Positions 25,938 through 35,761 of a DNA stretch of 64,000 nt are shown here, piece after piece. Position 1 is the stretch's first letter, and each line of letters begins with the position of its first letter. Both the position numbers and the translations under genes were made by a program. The notes below the pieces were generated by a model. That model was not told where the DNA came from and ran no database searches. It was given only the letters and a program-made list of their open reading frames with translations. Source of the stretch: Catenulispora acidiphila DSM 44928 (GTDB lineage: Bacteria; Actinomycetota; Actinomycetes; Streptomycetales; Catenulisporaceae); NCBI RefSeq assembly GCF_000024025.1, contig NC_013131.1:6324001-6388000 (forward strand), written 5' to 3'.

Positions 25938-27332
25938 ATGTACCTCAAGCGCGTGACACTGAAGAACATCCGAGGGTTTCACGGCGACCGCCGGGTGGAC
26001 TTGGATCTGACGCGTCCCGACCGCTCCTACGCCGGCTGGACGGTCTTGGCTGGGCGGAATGGATCGGGCAAGACAACGCTGCTCCGTGCCATCGCTCTCG
26101 CGATAGCCGGACCGACTGCCGCGTCACGTCTGATCCCCGACTTCGAGGACTGGGTCAGCCACAGGACATCCGGTGGTACTGCCACGGTCGAGCTGGTGCC
26201 CGATCCGGCCGTCGACTTGTTCGGAACGCACTCGCTGCCGGACCTTCAGACGTATTACTCGGAGCAGACCGATCCGCTTCTCACAGGACTAGCATGGATG
26301 TGGACACAGCCGATTGCAGACCGCAGCGGTAAGCAGGTTCGAAGGCGGCAGCTCGCTCTCACGGCCGTCGATCCAGAATCCAGCGAGAGGAACCAGCTCG
26401 GCCCCTGGATCGATCTCCCAGCGGGCTGGTTCTGTGCCGGGTATGGACCATTCCGCCGGCTGATGGGGGGCGCAGCCGACGTTCAGCGCCTCATGCAAAG
26501 TGATGACAAGGTCGCTCGACTCGCGGGTCTGTTCTTCGAAGATGCATCCCTTGCTGAAGGCGTCAGCTGGCTGATTGACCAACATCTGCGCACCTTGGAG
26601 AAGCGAGAGGGCGCGCTGGAGCTGCGGACTGCGGCTCTGGCGATCCTCGGTGACGGCCTTCTGCCGGACGACTACCAGATTATGGACGTCGACTCCGACG
26701 GGCTGTGGATCGAGCACGGGGGAAGCCGTTTTCCCCTGCGCGAGATGAGCGACGGCTATCGATCGGTGGCCGCGCTCGTCGTGGACATCCTCAAGCAACT
26801 GTGGGCCGTCTACGGGGAAATCATCATCGATGACTCCGGCGGCAAGCCGGTTATCCGGCAACCGGGCATCATCCTCATCGACGAGGTAGACGCTCATCTC
26901 CACGTGTCGTGGCAGAAGCGAATCGGCGGGTGGCTCAAAACACACTTCCCGGCGATCCAGTTCATCGTCACCACCCACAGTCCCTACATCTGCCAAGCTG
27001 CCGACCCAGGCGGATTGATCCGCCTGCCGGGTCCCGACGAGCGCCGCGGAGCCGAGATCGTCGCGCCGGAGCTGTACGACCGCATCGTCTTCGGGTCCGG
27101 CGAGGACGTAGTGCTATCCGATCTGTTCGGGTTGGACACCCCCTACTCCGAACAGGCTGACGCGGTTAGAGCCGAACTCGTCGCCCTCGAAAGAGAGGTC
27201 GTCACAGGTCGGGCCAGTGCGGAGCAGATCGAACGCCACCGCGAACTCACCATCCTGTTGACCAGTTCACCGAGCGCCCGAGTCGAGGAAGTCGCCGCGC
27301 GCCTGTACGAGCGTTCACAGGCGGATTCGTGA
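25938..27332 (+). CDS. ptuA: Septu-like ATPase PtuA
   Basis: 464 residues from ATG 25938, which follows CCAGGA at close spacing. It is a RecF/SMC-type AAA ATPase: MYLKRVTLKNIRGFHG, Walker A LAGRNGSGKTTLLRAI at about 37-52, signature region REMSDGYRSVAALVVDIL, Walker B IILIDEVDAHLH at about 311-322, and H-loop FIVTTHSPYICQ. The last codons overlap the GTG of an HNH nuclease gene (GTGA), the arrangement typical of Septu, an anti-phage system in which the ATPase complex controls the nuclease. It is divergent from the Wadjet operon. Confidence 0.82.
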   Translation: MYLKRVTLKNIRGFHGDRRVDLDLTRPDRSYAGWTVLAGRNGSGKTTLLRAIALAIAGPTAASRLIPDFEDWVSHRTSGGTATVELVPDPAVDLFGTHSLPDLQTYYSEQTDPLLTGLAWMWTQPIADRSGKQVRRRQLALTAVDPESSERNQLGPWIDLPAGWFCAGYGPFRRLMGGAADVQRLMQSDDKVARLAGLFFEDASLAEGVSWLIDQHLRTLEKREGALELRTAALAILGDGLLPDDYQIMDVDSDGLWIEHGGSRFPLREMSDGYRSVAALVVDILKQLWAVYGEIIIDDSGGKPVIRQPGIILIDEVDAHLHVSWQKRIGGWLKTHFPAIQFIVTTHSPYICQAADPGGLIRLPGPDERRGAEIVAPELYDRIVFGSGEDVVLSDLFGLDTPYSEQADAVRAELVALEREVVTGRASAEQIERHRELTILLTSSPSARVEEVAARLYERSQADS

Positions 27333-28087
27333 TCCGAATCGTGCGGCCTCGCCTTCCAGACACTGCGGCGGCCATGCTGGCCGACCAGACATCAAAGATC
27401 GAGCAGGCTGTGTCGCAGATCCATATGGCAAAACGGCTCTGGAAGGACACCAACGTTCGCTCTACCGTGCTCACTCCCCACGTGCGGCCTGCGCTCGAGC
27501 GCATGGCCCCCGGGATTGCCCGCTGTATGTACTGCGGCGAGAATTACGGCACCGACATCGACCACTACAGGCCGAAGAGCTTGTGGCCGCTGCACACGTT
27601 CGACTGGTTGAACCACCTCTTGTCATGCTCGGCATGCAACAGCAGTCACAAGGGAAACCGATTCCCGCTCGCGGAAGACGGTTCACCCCTCCTGATCGAC
27701 CCGACGACCGAGGATCCCGCCGATCACCTCCATTTAACCCTTGCCACGGGCGACTACATCGGTCTGACGTCTCGTGGTGAAGCAACGATCAAGACTCTTG
27801 GCCTCAACCGCGGAGTCTTGGTTCAAGGCCGTGCTCGCGCTGTACGAGACACAGTGAGGCTCATGCGTGAGTGGCGTATCGCCATCGAGCGCCAAGATAT
27901 CCTTCTCGAAGAGATAGTTCTTAACGATTTGCGACAGCAGCCCTTCACAGCGGTTGCCGACGCGCTGTTTCGCCAAGCATCCGGGATTGCGGTCATGACA
28001 ATCTTCAGTGCCGATCTCGACACACTCGCGTTCTTGCGCGATCCAGAGGTACTGGAGACTGCGTCCCGCGCACTCGTCGGGCGGTAG
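27329..28087 (+). CDS. ptuB: Septu-like HNH endonuclease PtuB
   Basis: 252 residues from GTG 27329, overlapping the ptuA stop by 4 nt. The HNH core is CMYCGENYGTDIDHYRPKS (about 66-84), with the zinc-binding CxxC and the DH catalytic pair, then CSACNSSHKGNRFP (about 100-113), with the second CxxC and Asn. Length and pairing with an ATPase match PtuB (TIGR02646-like). It probably nicks or cuts DNA when released from ATPase control during phage infection. Confidence 0.82.
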   Translation: MIRIVRPRLPDTAAAMLADQTSKIEQAVSQIHMAKRLWKDTNVRSTVLTPHVRPALERMAPGIARCMYCGENYGTDIDHYRPKSLWPLHTFDWLNHLLSCSACNSSHKGNRFPLAEDGSPLLIDPTTEDPADHLHLTLATGDYIGLTSRGEATIKTLGLNRGVLVQGRARAVRDTVRLMREWRIAIERQDILLEEIVLNDLRQQPFTAVADALFRQASGIAVMTIFSADLDTLAFLRDPEVLETASRALVGR

Positions 28088-28088
28088 C

Positions 28089-28545
28089 GCTGACTCCATG
28101 GGCGCCACCGCCGCACAGGCAATGCTCGACAACTGCCGGATCCGGGCCGAGAGCCACCTCGACGGCTCGATGTACGGCCCGGTCCTGGCCGGCGGGCTGG
28201 ATCGGCCCTTCCTATTGATGTGCTCACAGCTGGACGACATAGGCGACGACCCGACCGGCCGAGCTGAGGTCGCATCTGCGCGGCTGACACGCGGAGCTGT
28301 GGCTGGACGCAGGGCACAATTCGTGCACTGACTTCCAGTCGCTGGCGCCCGAGGCCAGCACCGCGATCGGCTTCCCGCCGAGTTCGGTGTAGCAGCTGAC
28401 GGGCACGATCGGCCCGATCCGGTCGGCGCTCCCGTACGGACCTACGTGAGGCGTACTTCGACCGCATCCGCGGGCGCGACAACCACCTCTCGAACAGCCG
28501 TCCCCCGCCTTCCCCGAGATCGAGTTCCTGGCCTGGCCTCGAGCC
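28089..28545 (+). pseudogene. Decayed alpha/beta-hydrolase (PAF-acetylhydrolase/lipase-like)
   Basis: Three frames together spell the C-terminal part of a secreted-lipase-type hydrolase. Frame one has DSMGATAAQAM (nucleophile Ser retained), then LDGSMYGPV and LDRPFLLM. Frame two has WLDAGHNSCTDFQSLAPE (His region). Frame three has LREAYFDRIRGRDNHL, then PSPAFPEIEF. At least two frameshifts and internal stops separate them, and the N-terminal half is missing, cut off where ptuB begins. It marks an old junction inside the element. Confidence 0.65.
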
Positions 28546-28604
28546 GGATTCCGACGAGCGGTAGACCTCGATCAGGGATATGTGTTCAGTTGATGGATAT
28601 AGAA

Positions 28605-28621
28605 TGCGATTCGCGATCGCA
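28605..28621. promoter_or_regulatory. Short palindrome upstream of the YhaO/YhaN-like pair
   Basis: TGCGAT and ATCGCA are perfect arms around TCGCG, about 100 nt before the start of the nuclease gene. It may be an operator; no promoter boxes can be placed with confidence. Confidence 0.35.
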
Positions 28622-28722
28622 GGTCCAATCGCCCGTTTCCCTGCGGCACGTTTCAGCGTTCAGCTATGGTGAGACCTCTTTCCCACTGAATCAGTGTGCT
28701 GAACCGCTTGGGGGTCCCACCG

Positions 28723-29973
28723 TTGAAGCTGCTCCACGCCGCAGACCTGCATATAGACAGCCCGTTGCACGGCCTGGAGAAGTATCCGGACGCGCCAGTT
28801 GACATGATCCGCGCGGCCTCGCGCCGGGCGACAGAGAACCTGGTCGCACTTGCCCTGGACGAGCAAGTGGACGCGGTGCTGCTCGCGGGCGACGTGTACG
28901 ACGGCGACTGGCGCGGCTATGACACGGGATTGTTCTTTCAACGCCAGCTAGGAATACTTGGGGATGCAGGGATCCAGGTCTATTTGGTCTCCGGAAACCA
29001 CGACGCTCAAAGCCAAATCACCAAGAACCTTCGCCTCCCGAATAACGTACATAAGTTCGATACCCACCAGAGCCAGAGCATTGAAGACCCCGATGTGGGG
29101 CTGGTGGTACACGGGCAGGGCTACGCGCGCCGTGACGTGATGGAGAACCTGGCCGCCGACTATCCCCGGGCAATGCCCGGCATGTTCAACGTGGGTCTAC
29201 TGCACACTGCTCTCACTGGCCGGGCCGGCCACACCAAATACGCGCCATGCAGTGTCGAGGAACTCGTGTCTCGCGGCTATGGGTACTGGGCCCTCGGGCA
29301 CGTCCACACTCGCGAGGTGGTCTTCGAGGAGCCGCATATCGTCTTCCCCGGCAACATCCAGGGACGCAGTATCCGCGAGACCGGCCCCAAGGGCTGCACC
29401 CTAGTCACCGTGACCGACAAGGGCTCGGTGGCCGTGGAACACCGTGACCTCGACGTGGTGCGGTGGGCTCATCTCCGTGTCGACGCGACGTCCGCCGATG
29501 ACCTCGACGATGTGTGCGAGCTCGTCCGCACACAACTCGCCACGGAACGCGATCGGAGTGACGGTCGGCTGGTGGCGGCACGGGTGACGGTGACGGGCCG
29601 TTCGGCTGCACACGCCGAGCTGTGGCGGGAGCGCGAGCGTCTGACGGTCGAGGTCCGCTCCATTGCGGTGGACCTCGGCGAGGTATGGGTTGAGAAGGTG
29701 GGCCCTGGAACGAGCCCGCTGGATGCGGGGGCCGGTGATGGTGTAAATGACGTCACCGACATGATCGCAGGGCTGCTGCGCACCGCGAAGGAGCTCGGCA
29801 CCGACGAGGACGCGGTACGCAGGTTCGTCGAGAGAGACCCTCTGTGGAGCAAACTCAGCGGTGATGTGCGCGGCGAGGACAGGCTAAACAGCAGTAGCGC
29901 CGAATGGTGCGCACAGCTGCTCAGCGAAGCCTCGGATCTGCTGGTCTCGATGCTGCAGGAGGGCTCGCGATGA
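28723..29973 (+). CDS. SbcD/YhaO-like metallophosphoesterase
   Basis: 416 residues from TTG 28723 (MKLLHAADLHIDSPL); GGGGGTC upstream supports this start over GTG 28696. All metallophosphoesterase motifs are present: ADLHID, LLAGDVYDG, SGNHD, LLH and LGHVHTRE, each with its metal ligands. Paired with the ATPase that follows (4-nt ATGA overlap) it forms an SbcDC/Mre11-Rad50-like nuclease of the YhaO/YhaN type. Such pairs process DNA ends or hairpins. Inside a defence element it may act on foreign DNA, but a housekeeping repair role is equally possible. Confidence 0.82.
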   Translation: MKLLHAADLHIDSPLHGLEKYPDAPVDMIRAASRRATENLVALALDEQVDAVLLAGDVYDGDWRGYDTGLFFQRQLGILGDAGIQVYLVSGNHDAQSQITKNLRLPNNVHKFDTHQSQSIEDPDVGLVVHGQGYARRDVMENLAADYPRAMPGMFNVGLLHTALTGRAGHTKYAPCSVEELVSRGYGYWALGHVHTREVVFEEPHIVFPGNIQGRSIRETGPKGCTLVTVTDKGSVAVEHRDLDVVRWAHLRVDATSADDLDDVCELVRTQLATERDRSDGRLVAARVTVTGRSAAHAELWRERERLTVEVRSIAVDLGEVWVEKVGPGTSPLDAGAGDGVNDVTDMIAGLLRTAKELGTDEDAVRRFVERDPLWSKLSGDVRGEDRLNSSSAEWCAQLLSEASDLLVSMLQEGSR

Positions 29974-32900
29974 GGCTGGATCGCCTGGATCTGGTGAAGT
30001 ACGGACGGTTCACCGACCACGTCCTCGACTTCTCCGCTCCGGGAGTACACCTGGTCGTCGGCCCGAACGAGGCCGGCAAGTCGACGATGCGCAACGCCGT
30101 CACCGATCTCCTGTACGGCATACCGGCTCGCACGACTTACGGCTATCTGCATGGCATGCAGGATCTGCGGATCGGCGCTTTGCTCCGCGCCGGTGACGGC
30201 AGCGAGCTCGAGATCGTGCGCCTGAAGAAGATCAAAGATCCTCTGCGTACCGTCGGCGACGAGGTTCTCGACCCCCGGGAACTTCAGTCGATCCTGGCCG
30301 GTGTGACGAAGGACGACTTCACCGATGTGTTCGCGATCGACCACGAGGAGCTGCGCACCGGCGGAGCCGCGCTGCTCGCGGGCAAGGGCGATCTGGCCAA
30401 GGCGTTGTTTGAGAGCCGGTCGAGCGCTCAGCTGACGACGTTGCTGGCTCGTCTGAGGGAGGAGCACAGCCAGCTATACGTACCGCGTGGCAGGATTCCC
30501 GTCCTCAACGCCGCCATCGGCCCCGACGGGTCCCTGTCGCAAGCGCGCCGGGAGCTGGACGAACAGATCCTGCGGCCTGAAACCTACCGGGAGTCAGAAC
30601 GCGCCGTCGATGATGCGACGAAGCAGTACGAGGGGATCAGCGAGGATCTGAAGCGGGCCCGTACCGAACAGTCGCGGCTGACCCGCATCAGACAGGCCTA
30701 CGCGGGGATGGAGCAGCGCAGGCAGTTGCTAGAGGAGCGCGCTCAGCTGCTGGCTGCGGGACCGCTGGTCGCGGGGGACGTCGGCTATCGGTACGACACG
30801 TTGCGCTCGGAGCGGAAAGAGGCCGAGACCATACTCCAAGGCTTCGTAGACGATGTTCGGGAGGTCGAGGACGAGCTCCGCGAACAGAGTCCGGACCTCG
30901 CAGTGCTGGCAGTGGCCGAAACGATTGCGGTGCTTCATGCAGATGCCAATGGGGTCGAGAAGGCGGAGAAGGCAGGGCTGAAGGCAGCGCGTTCAGCCGA
31001 CGAACTGCGCGGCCAGGCATCATCGAGGCTTGCAAAGCTGCGGGCCGGCGTCAGCGGTGATTCAGAGGTCGAGACAGTAGCGCCGACCTTGCGTGCGCGG
31101 GTAGGCGAGCTGATGAACGAGCAGACGGTCCTGGCGACCGAACTGGGTGCCGCGCGTAAGCAGGTGAAGAGCAGGGGCCGGGCCCTGGACGCGGAGTTGG
31201 CAAAGCTTCCGGCGGACGCCAAACTGGTCGATCGTGCGCCACTGGCGGCCGTCGTCAAGGCCGTACCCTCATCTTTGTCGGGCCAGATCCTGGCCTTGGA
31301 GAAGCAGTACACGGCCGCACAAGCGAAACTTGCGAAGGCACGCAAGCGCAATGCGCGGTTCGCCCTGCCCGAAGATGTCGGCGATCTGACGGTACCCAGC
31401 GTCGAGGAGATCGCAGCGTACAGGAAGCGCATCGACGACACTGACAAGGCTGTGGCCCGCTGTGGAGAGCGAGTAGCGCTTCGCACCACCGAGCTCACCG
31501 GGCACCGCCGCGATCTAGAAAACTTCCTACGCCAGGATCCGCCTCCAAGCGAGACAGATCTCGCGGCCAGTCGTGCACACAGGCAGGAGCTCTGGGGACA
31601 ACTACACTCCGGGCTCGTCGATCCTCCGTCGGCGAGTACTGCTCCGCTGCCAGTCAGCGAATACGAGACGGCTGTGGCAGCCAGTGATGAGACCGTCGAC
31701 CGGATGCGCCGCGACGCTCAGCGGATGGCCGAGCGCTCGCAGCTCGAAGAGGCGGTCGAAAAGACCGAACACCTTCTCTCCGAGGTGCAGAAGGAACACG
31801 AGGTCGCGGTCGAGGACAGACAGGCCCTTGAGACGGGATGGAACGAGCTCTGGACTCCCAGCGATCTACCCGCTCCCGCAGTCGAAGCGGCTACCGATCT
31901 ACTCGCAGCCTTACAGATACTGCGCGAGCAGATCGATGAACGTGACGCCCTGCTTCTAACTCTCGACTCTGATCGTGCCGCTGCCAACGCCCATGCGACG
32001 CGCTTGCGTGAGGCGCTTGCGGACGCTGGCTTTGCCGTCCCTCCGGAGTCAGCGTCCCTCGACGAACTGATCGAAGCAGCCAGCGCCTTTCATGCGACTC
32101 TCGCCGAGACGGCAAAGAAGCGGTCCAGGATCACCGCGGCCGCAGAGAACCTCCGCAACGAACTCACCGACGCGCAGTCAGAGGTCACGAGGCTGGAAAC
32201 CGAACTCGCGGACTGGGACGAGAAATGGAAGCGGCTGCTCGCCGACAACCAGCTCACCGGCACCCCAGCCCAGGTGGCCGCGTCTCTCAGCGAGCTCGAC
32301 GAGATAGCTCGCCTCCACGCAGACGCACTTCGCTTCCAGGAGCAGGCCGACGAAGCCGACATCCAAGTCTCTGCATTCACTTCAAGACTCGACCAAGCCC
32401 TCGCAGACGCCGGCCAGCCGCCCCTCACCACACCAGACCGCCGATACGCCGTGGTGCGAAGCCTCAAGGATTACCTCGACCGCCAGAGCGCGTCGCAGGA
32501 CCAGATCACCCGGCTGACGGATCGGCTCGCCACGCTGCGCGGCAAGCTGGAAAGCGCGCGGAACAACCGTGCCGAGGCGGACCAGAACGTCGCCGCGGTG
32601 CTCGCTGAGGACTCGATGCACCATGAGCATGAGCTAGTGGAAGCGATCGAACGCACGGACGCGATCCGGGACCTCGATAAGCAGCTCAAAGCCGTTGAGA
32701 ACTCCCTCGCAGGGGCCGGCGTCGGCATCGCTCAACTCGAGCAGGAAGTATCAGACCACGATCCCGACGAGCTCACGGCTCTCATCGCCGATCTCGATGC
32801 GCGGATCCTTCAGCTGGAAGGCGATCTCGGCACGAGGGCTGCCGAACTCGCGCGTTGTAAGAACACATTGGAACAGATGAACGGCTCCGACGCCGCGGCG

Positions 32901-33452
32901 ATCGCAGCAGATGCCGTGGAAGAGCAGCGCTCTGGCATCGTGCACCACGCCCACGACTACCTGCGACTGCGCCTCGCCGAGCAGATCCTCCTAAAAAGCA
33001 TCGAGACCTACCGCCAAGAGAATCAGGCCCCAGTCCTGCGCAGAGCCCAGCACATCTTCGCCCGGATCACTCACGACGAGTATCCCGAACTGGTCGACGA
33101 CACTGACGTGGACGGCAAGGCCGTGCTACGAGCCCGTCGCGGGTCCGGACCGCTCGTAGACGTGGAGGACATGAGCGAGGGCACGCGCGACCAGCTCTAC
33201 TTGGCGCTGCGCCTAGCGTCACTCGACCGCTACGCCGACGAAGGCCGCGCCATGCCGCTACTGCTGGACGACGTGTTGATGACGTTCGACGATGGACGCA
33301 CCGGCGCCGGTCTGAGCCTGCTCGATGAGATGGCGGACCGGTTTCAGGTCATCGTGTTCACCCATCATGAACACATCGGCCGGATCGCCCAGGACGCGCT
33401 GGCAGCAGGGCGGATTCATGTCCACGACCTCATCCCGGCTTCCGAATGCTGA
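29970..33452 (+). CDS. SbcC/YhaN-like coiled-coil ATPase
   Basis: 1160 residues from ATG 29970. The N-terminal Walker A is VVGPNEAGKSTMRNAV (about 29-44), followed by a YhaN-type DLLYGIP. Very long coiled coils (about 200-1000) are interrupted near the middle. The C-terminal signature is DMSEGTRDQLYLALRLASLDR, with Walker B MPLLLDDVLMTFDD. It is the Rad50-like partner of the preceding phosphoesterase. The GC of third positions is lower than in the flanking chromosome, as in other element genes. Confidence 0.82.
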   Translation: MRLDRLDLVKYGRFTDHVLDFSAPGVHLVVGPNEAGKSTMRNAVTDLLYGIPARTTYGYLHGMQDLRIGALLRAGDGSELEIVRLKKIKDPLRTVGDEVLDPRELQSILAGVTKDDFTDVFAIDHEELRTGGAALLAGKGDLAKALFESRSSAQLTTLLARLREEHSQLYVPRGRIPVLNAAIGPDGSLSQARRELDEQILRPETYRESERAVDDATKQYEGISEDLKRARTEQSRLTRIRQAYAGMEQRRQLLEERAQLLAAGPLVAGDVGYRYDTLRSERKEAETILQGFVDDVREVEDELREQSPDLAVLAVAETIAVLHADANGVEKAEKAGLKAARSADELRGQASSRLAKLRAGVSGDSEVETVAPTLRARVGELMNEQTVLATELGAARKQVKSRGRALDAELAKLPADAKLVDRAPLAAVVKAVPSSLSGQILALEKQYTAAQAKLAKARKRNARFALPEDVGDLTVPSVEEIAAYRKRIDDTDKAVARCGERVALRTTELTGHRRDLENFLRQDPPPSETDLAASRAHRQELWGQLHSGLVDPPSASTAPLPVSEYETAVAASDETVDRMRRDAQRMAERSQLEEAVEKTEHLLSEVQKEHEVAVEDRQALETGWNELWTPSDLPAPAVEAATDLLAALQILREQIDERDALLLTLDSDRAAANAHATRLREALADAGFAVPPESASLDELIEAASAFHATLAETAKKRSRITAAAENLRNELTDAQSEVTRLETELADWDEKWKRLLADNQLTGTPAQVAASLSELDEIARLHADALRFQEQADEADIQVSAFTSRLDQALADAGQPPLTTPDRRYAVVRSLKDYLDRQSASQDQITRLTDRLATLRGKLESARNNRAEADQNVAAVLAEDSMHHEHELVEAIERTDAIRDLDKQLKAVENSLAGAGVGIAQLEQEVSDHDPDELTALIADLDARILQLEGDLGTRAAELARCKNTLEQMNGSDAAAIAADAVEEQRSGIVHHAHDYLRLRLAEQILLKSIETYRQENQAPVLRRAQHIFARITHDEYPELVDDTDVDGKAVLRARRGSGPLVDVEDMSEGTRDQLYLALRLASLDRYADEGRAMPLLLDDVLMTFDDGRTGAGLSLLDEMADRFQVIVFTHHEHIGRIAQDALAAGRIHVHDLIPASEC

Positions 33453-33464
33453 GAGCGGAGCTCT

Positions 33465-33501
33465 GAATTTCTCACGCACGCTGAGGCGCCGGGAGAAATT
33501 C
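33465..33501. terminator. Stem-loop after the YhaO/YhaN-like operon
   Basis: Perfect 9-bp arms GAATTTCTC/GAGAAATTC (33465-33473, 33493-33501) begin 12 nt after the ATPase stop. No T run follows, so termination is likely but not certain. Confidence 0.5.
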
Positions 33502-33662
33502 GACGCCGAGAACTTCCTGTCCGCAGCAGCCAGGCACTGGAGATTGCGTGGGACTACGTCTACAGGGTCTCGTGGCGAGTCCTGACCTACGCGCGGTACC
33601 GGACCGCTTCGGTCGCCCGGTACCGCGCCTGCACGGATCAGGGATCAATGTCCTATTAGCGC

Positions 33663-35720
33663 TCAGCCTCCGCCCTCCAGCCGGCGGGAGAGCGCTGCCA
33701 GAGCCACAGCCGCCACGCGAGTCGCCGTCGCGCCTCCTCGGGCGAGGCGCCCTACGACACCTGGTCGCGCCGGCCAGACCGCCGCAACCGGCACCGGCTT
33801 TCCGAGCAGTTTTAGCAAATCCTCGCGGCTCCGCGGTGCCGCTGGATCGGCGATGCTCGTCACCAGCGGATGAATACCGTCCTTCTCTTCCGCCCACTCC
33901 TGCGGCTGCGGCGCGACAACCGTGGACAACAGAGTCAATGCACGAAGGATCAGCGCCGCGTACCCGGGACCGATCCTGGTCACGAACCCGTGAGCGATCT
34001 CGTTCCGAAGGTTGGGGCCTTCGGGCGCGGCCAACAACCAGCGGAGGAAGTAGGCCCACGACTCGTCGAGGGCCAGCTCATCCAGCTTCTTCAGGAGAGC
34101 GTATAATCCCGGGTATCCGCCCGGCGTGTCCGCAGCCTGCGTTCGATAGATGCCTTCGTCGAGCTCTCGGAGTAGAAGCCGTGCCACGGATTCGAATCTT
34201 GCCGCCGCGACATGAACGCAGGCTTCGTAATCTTCGTTCCAGAAATGGATAAATGCCCTCGCGACGCTTGCCGCGATCGTCGAATCAGCCGCGCCACGAC
34301 GCGAAAGCGTCACCATGAGTTCAGACTCACTCGGCACCCCGTATCGTTCCGCCATGCGAACGAGGCCCGTCGCGAGAAGCCGGCCTCGATTCATCGCATA
34401 GTGGTTCGCCGTCTCGGAAAGCCGATCCGCATATCCCCCGTCATCCGGCGTCGAGGTCCATCGGGGAAGACCGTCGGCGTTCAACTTCATGCTAGAGATC
34501 GCCAACAAAAAGCCGGTGGTCTTGGCGATTTGCTCGGTCTGACTCTTCAACGTCGCAAGATCACCAGAAGGGCAGTCTGTGCTCAGGAAGTACTCAAGCC
34601 CGAAGCGCCAATCCGAGTAGTTGGTGAACGGCGCAAGCCACCGCTCGATGTAGTCAGGAGGGATCGACACGGACGTGGACATGACCACGAGACCCAGGTC
34701 TGCCTTGGGGATCGCCTGCATGAGAGCGGTCGCCCGTTCGACCAAATCTGTCAGCCCATAGTCGCGCGCGACCCGCACTGCGGACTCAAGGATAGAAAGC
34801 CGGACAAGGCCTGGACGGGACAGTGCTTCATCAATATACGCCTGGGCCTCACGCCGATTGGCAGCTTGCGTCTCATCCGGCGTCTGTGCACGCCTACGCA
34901 AATAGTCGGCAAGTTCAGACCGAAGCCAGCCCTCTTCATAAGCCCGCCATGCCTCCTCCAACAGGGCATCGATACGTGCGTCATCTCCTGCACCGGCCGG
35001 GCCACCGCGCGAGGCCTTCTTGGATTCCTTCGGCTTGGTGGACAGCGCTCCGATAAGCGGCAGCACGACACCGGGCCACTTCGACTCGCCCTTCATGGTG
35101 TTCTCAGCCGCGCTCAACATCGCGCTCCGCACCTTGGCCTCGCGAGCCAGGTCACCGACGCTACGAGTAAGGTCCCATGCACGCACAAGACCCTGGGCTT
35201 GGGTCAGATCTGCTTCGGCGGTGACATCGACGTCGGCCAAGTACGCGTCGATCGCTGTCGTGGCCCGGATATACGGGTTGCCGTCGCGCCGCAGGAACAG
35301 CAGGTCGTTGAGACGGGCCTTGGCGCCCGGATGCTGCACCTTCTCGGCAAGGTCACGCCAGAGCGAGACGACCTCATCGTCCACGTCCGGCACGGCAGGC
35401 GGATAGGCGTTCGCCCCCGATCCCGACAACGGGCCCAGAGCGCAGCCCGACGGCTCGCCCCTGGCCGACAACCGAAGACCGTAAGCCATCGCGAGTACCA
35501 GCTCTCTGATCTCCGGACCTTCCGGATCCAGACCAGCGTCTGCCCCCTCTCGCCGAATGTCGTCGACGACATTCCATCGCAGGGTGCTCGTCGCATGCGC
35601 ACTGTCGAGCACCAAAGCCAGTACTTCGGCATTCTGTTGATCGTGGACATACGGCTCAAAGGGCCGGTCTGTCACGTCGGCAAGTTCGGCGGGAATGAAT
35701 TCCTCGGAGCATTCGTCCAT
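33663..35720 (-). CDS. DUF4209-like protein with a HEPN-type motif
   Basis: 685 residues from ATG 35720 (MDECSEEFIPAELADV); the frame is open upstream but crosses a decayed sigma-factor gene. The protein is mostly helical. Near residues 580-640 it has WAYFLRWLLAAPEGPNLRNEIAHGFVTRIG (motif cited here as LRNEIAHG), typical of DUF4209-type proteins. RNEIAH fits the R-x4-6-H signature of HEPN ribonucleases, seen in many abortive-infection effectors. The gene is alone on its strand between the YhaN-like gene and the XRE gene. A ribonuclease role is inferred from this one motif. Confidence 0.55.
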   Translation of the reverse strand: MDECSEEFIPAELADVTDRPFEPYVHDQQNAEVLALVLDSAHATSTLRWNVVDDIRREGADAGLDPEGPEIRELVLAMAYGLRLSARGEPSGCALGPLSGSGANAYPPAVPDVDDEVVSLWRDLAEKVQHPGAKARLNDLLFLRRDGNPYIRATTAIDAYLADVDVTAEADLTQAQGLVRAWDLTRSVGDLAREAKVRSAMLSAAENTMKGESKWPGVVLPLIGALSTKPKESKKASRGGPAGAGDDARIDALLEEAWRAYEEGWLRSELADYLRRRAQTPDETQAANRREAQAYIDEALSRPGLVRLSILESAVRVARDYGLTDLVERATALMQAIPKADLGLVVMSTSVSIPPDYIERWLAPFTNYSDWRFGLEYFLSTDCPSGDLATLKSQTEQIAKTTGFLLAISSMKLNADGLPRWTSTPDDGGYADRLSETANHYAMNRGRLLATGLVRMAERYGVPSESELMVTLSRRGAADSTIAASVARAFIHFWNEDYEACVHVAAARFESVARLLLRELDEGIYRTQAADTPGGYPGLYALLKKLDELALDESWAYFLRWLLAAPEGPNLRNEIAHGFVTRIGPGYAALILRALTLLSTVVAPQPQEWAEEKDGIHPLVTSIADPAAPRSREDLLKLLGKPVPVAAVWPARPGVVGRLARGGATATRVAAVALAALSRRLEGGG

Positions 35721-35761
35721 AGCCAATCTTAGCTTGCCGCCCGGCGCTGGCGATGGCTTTA

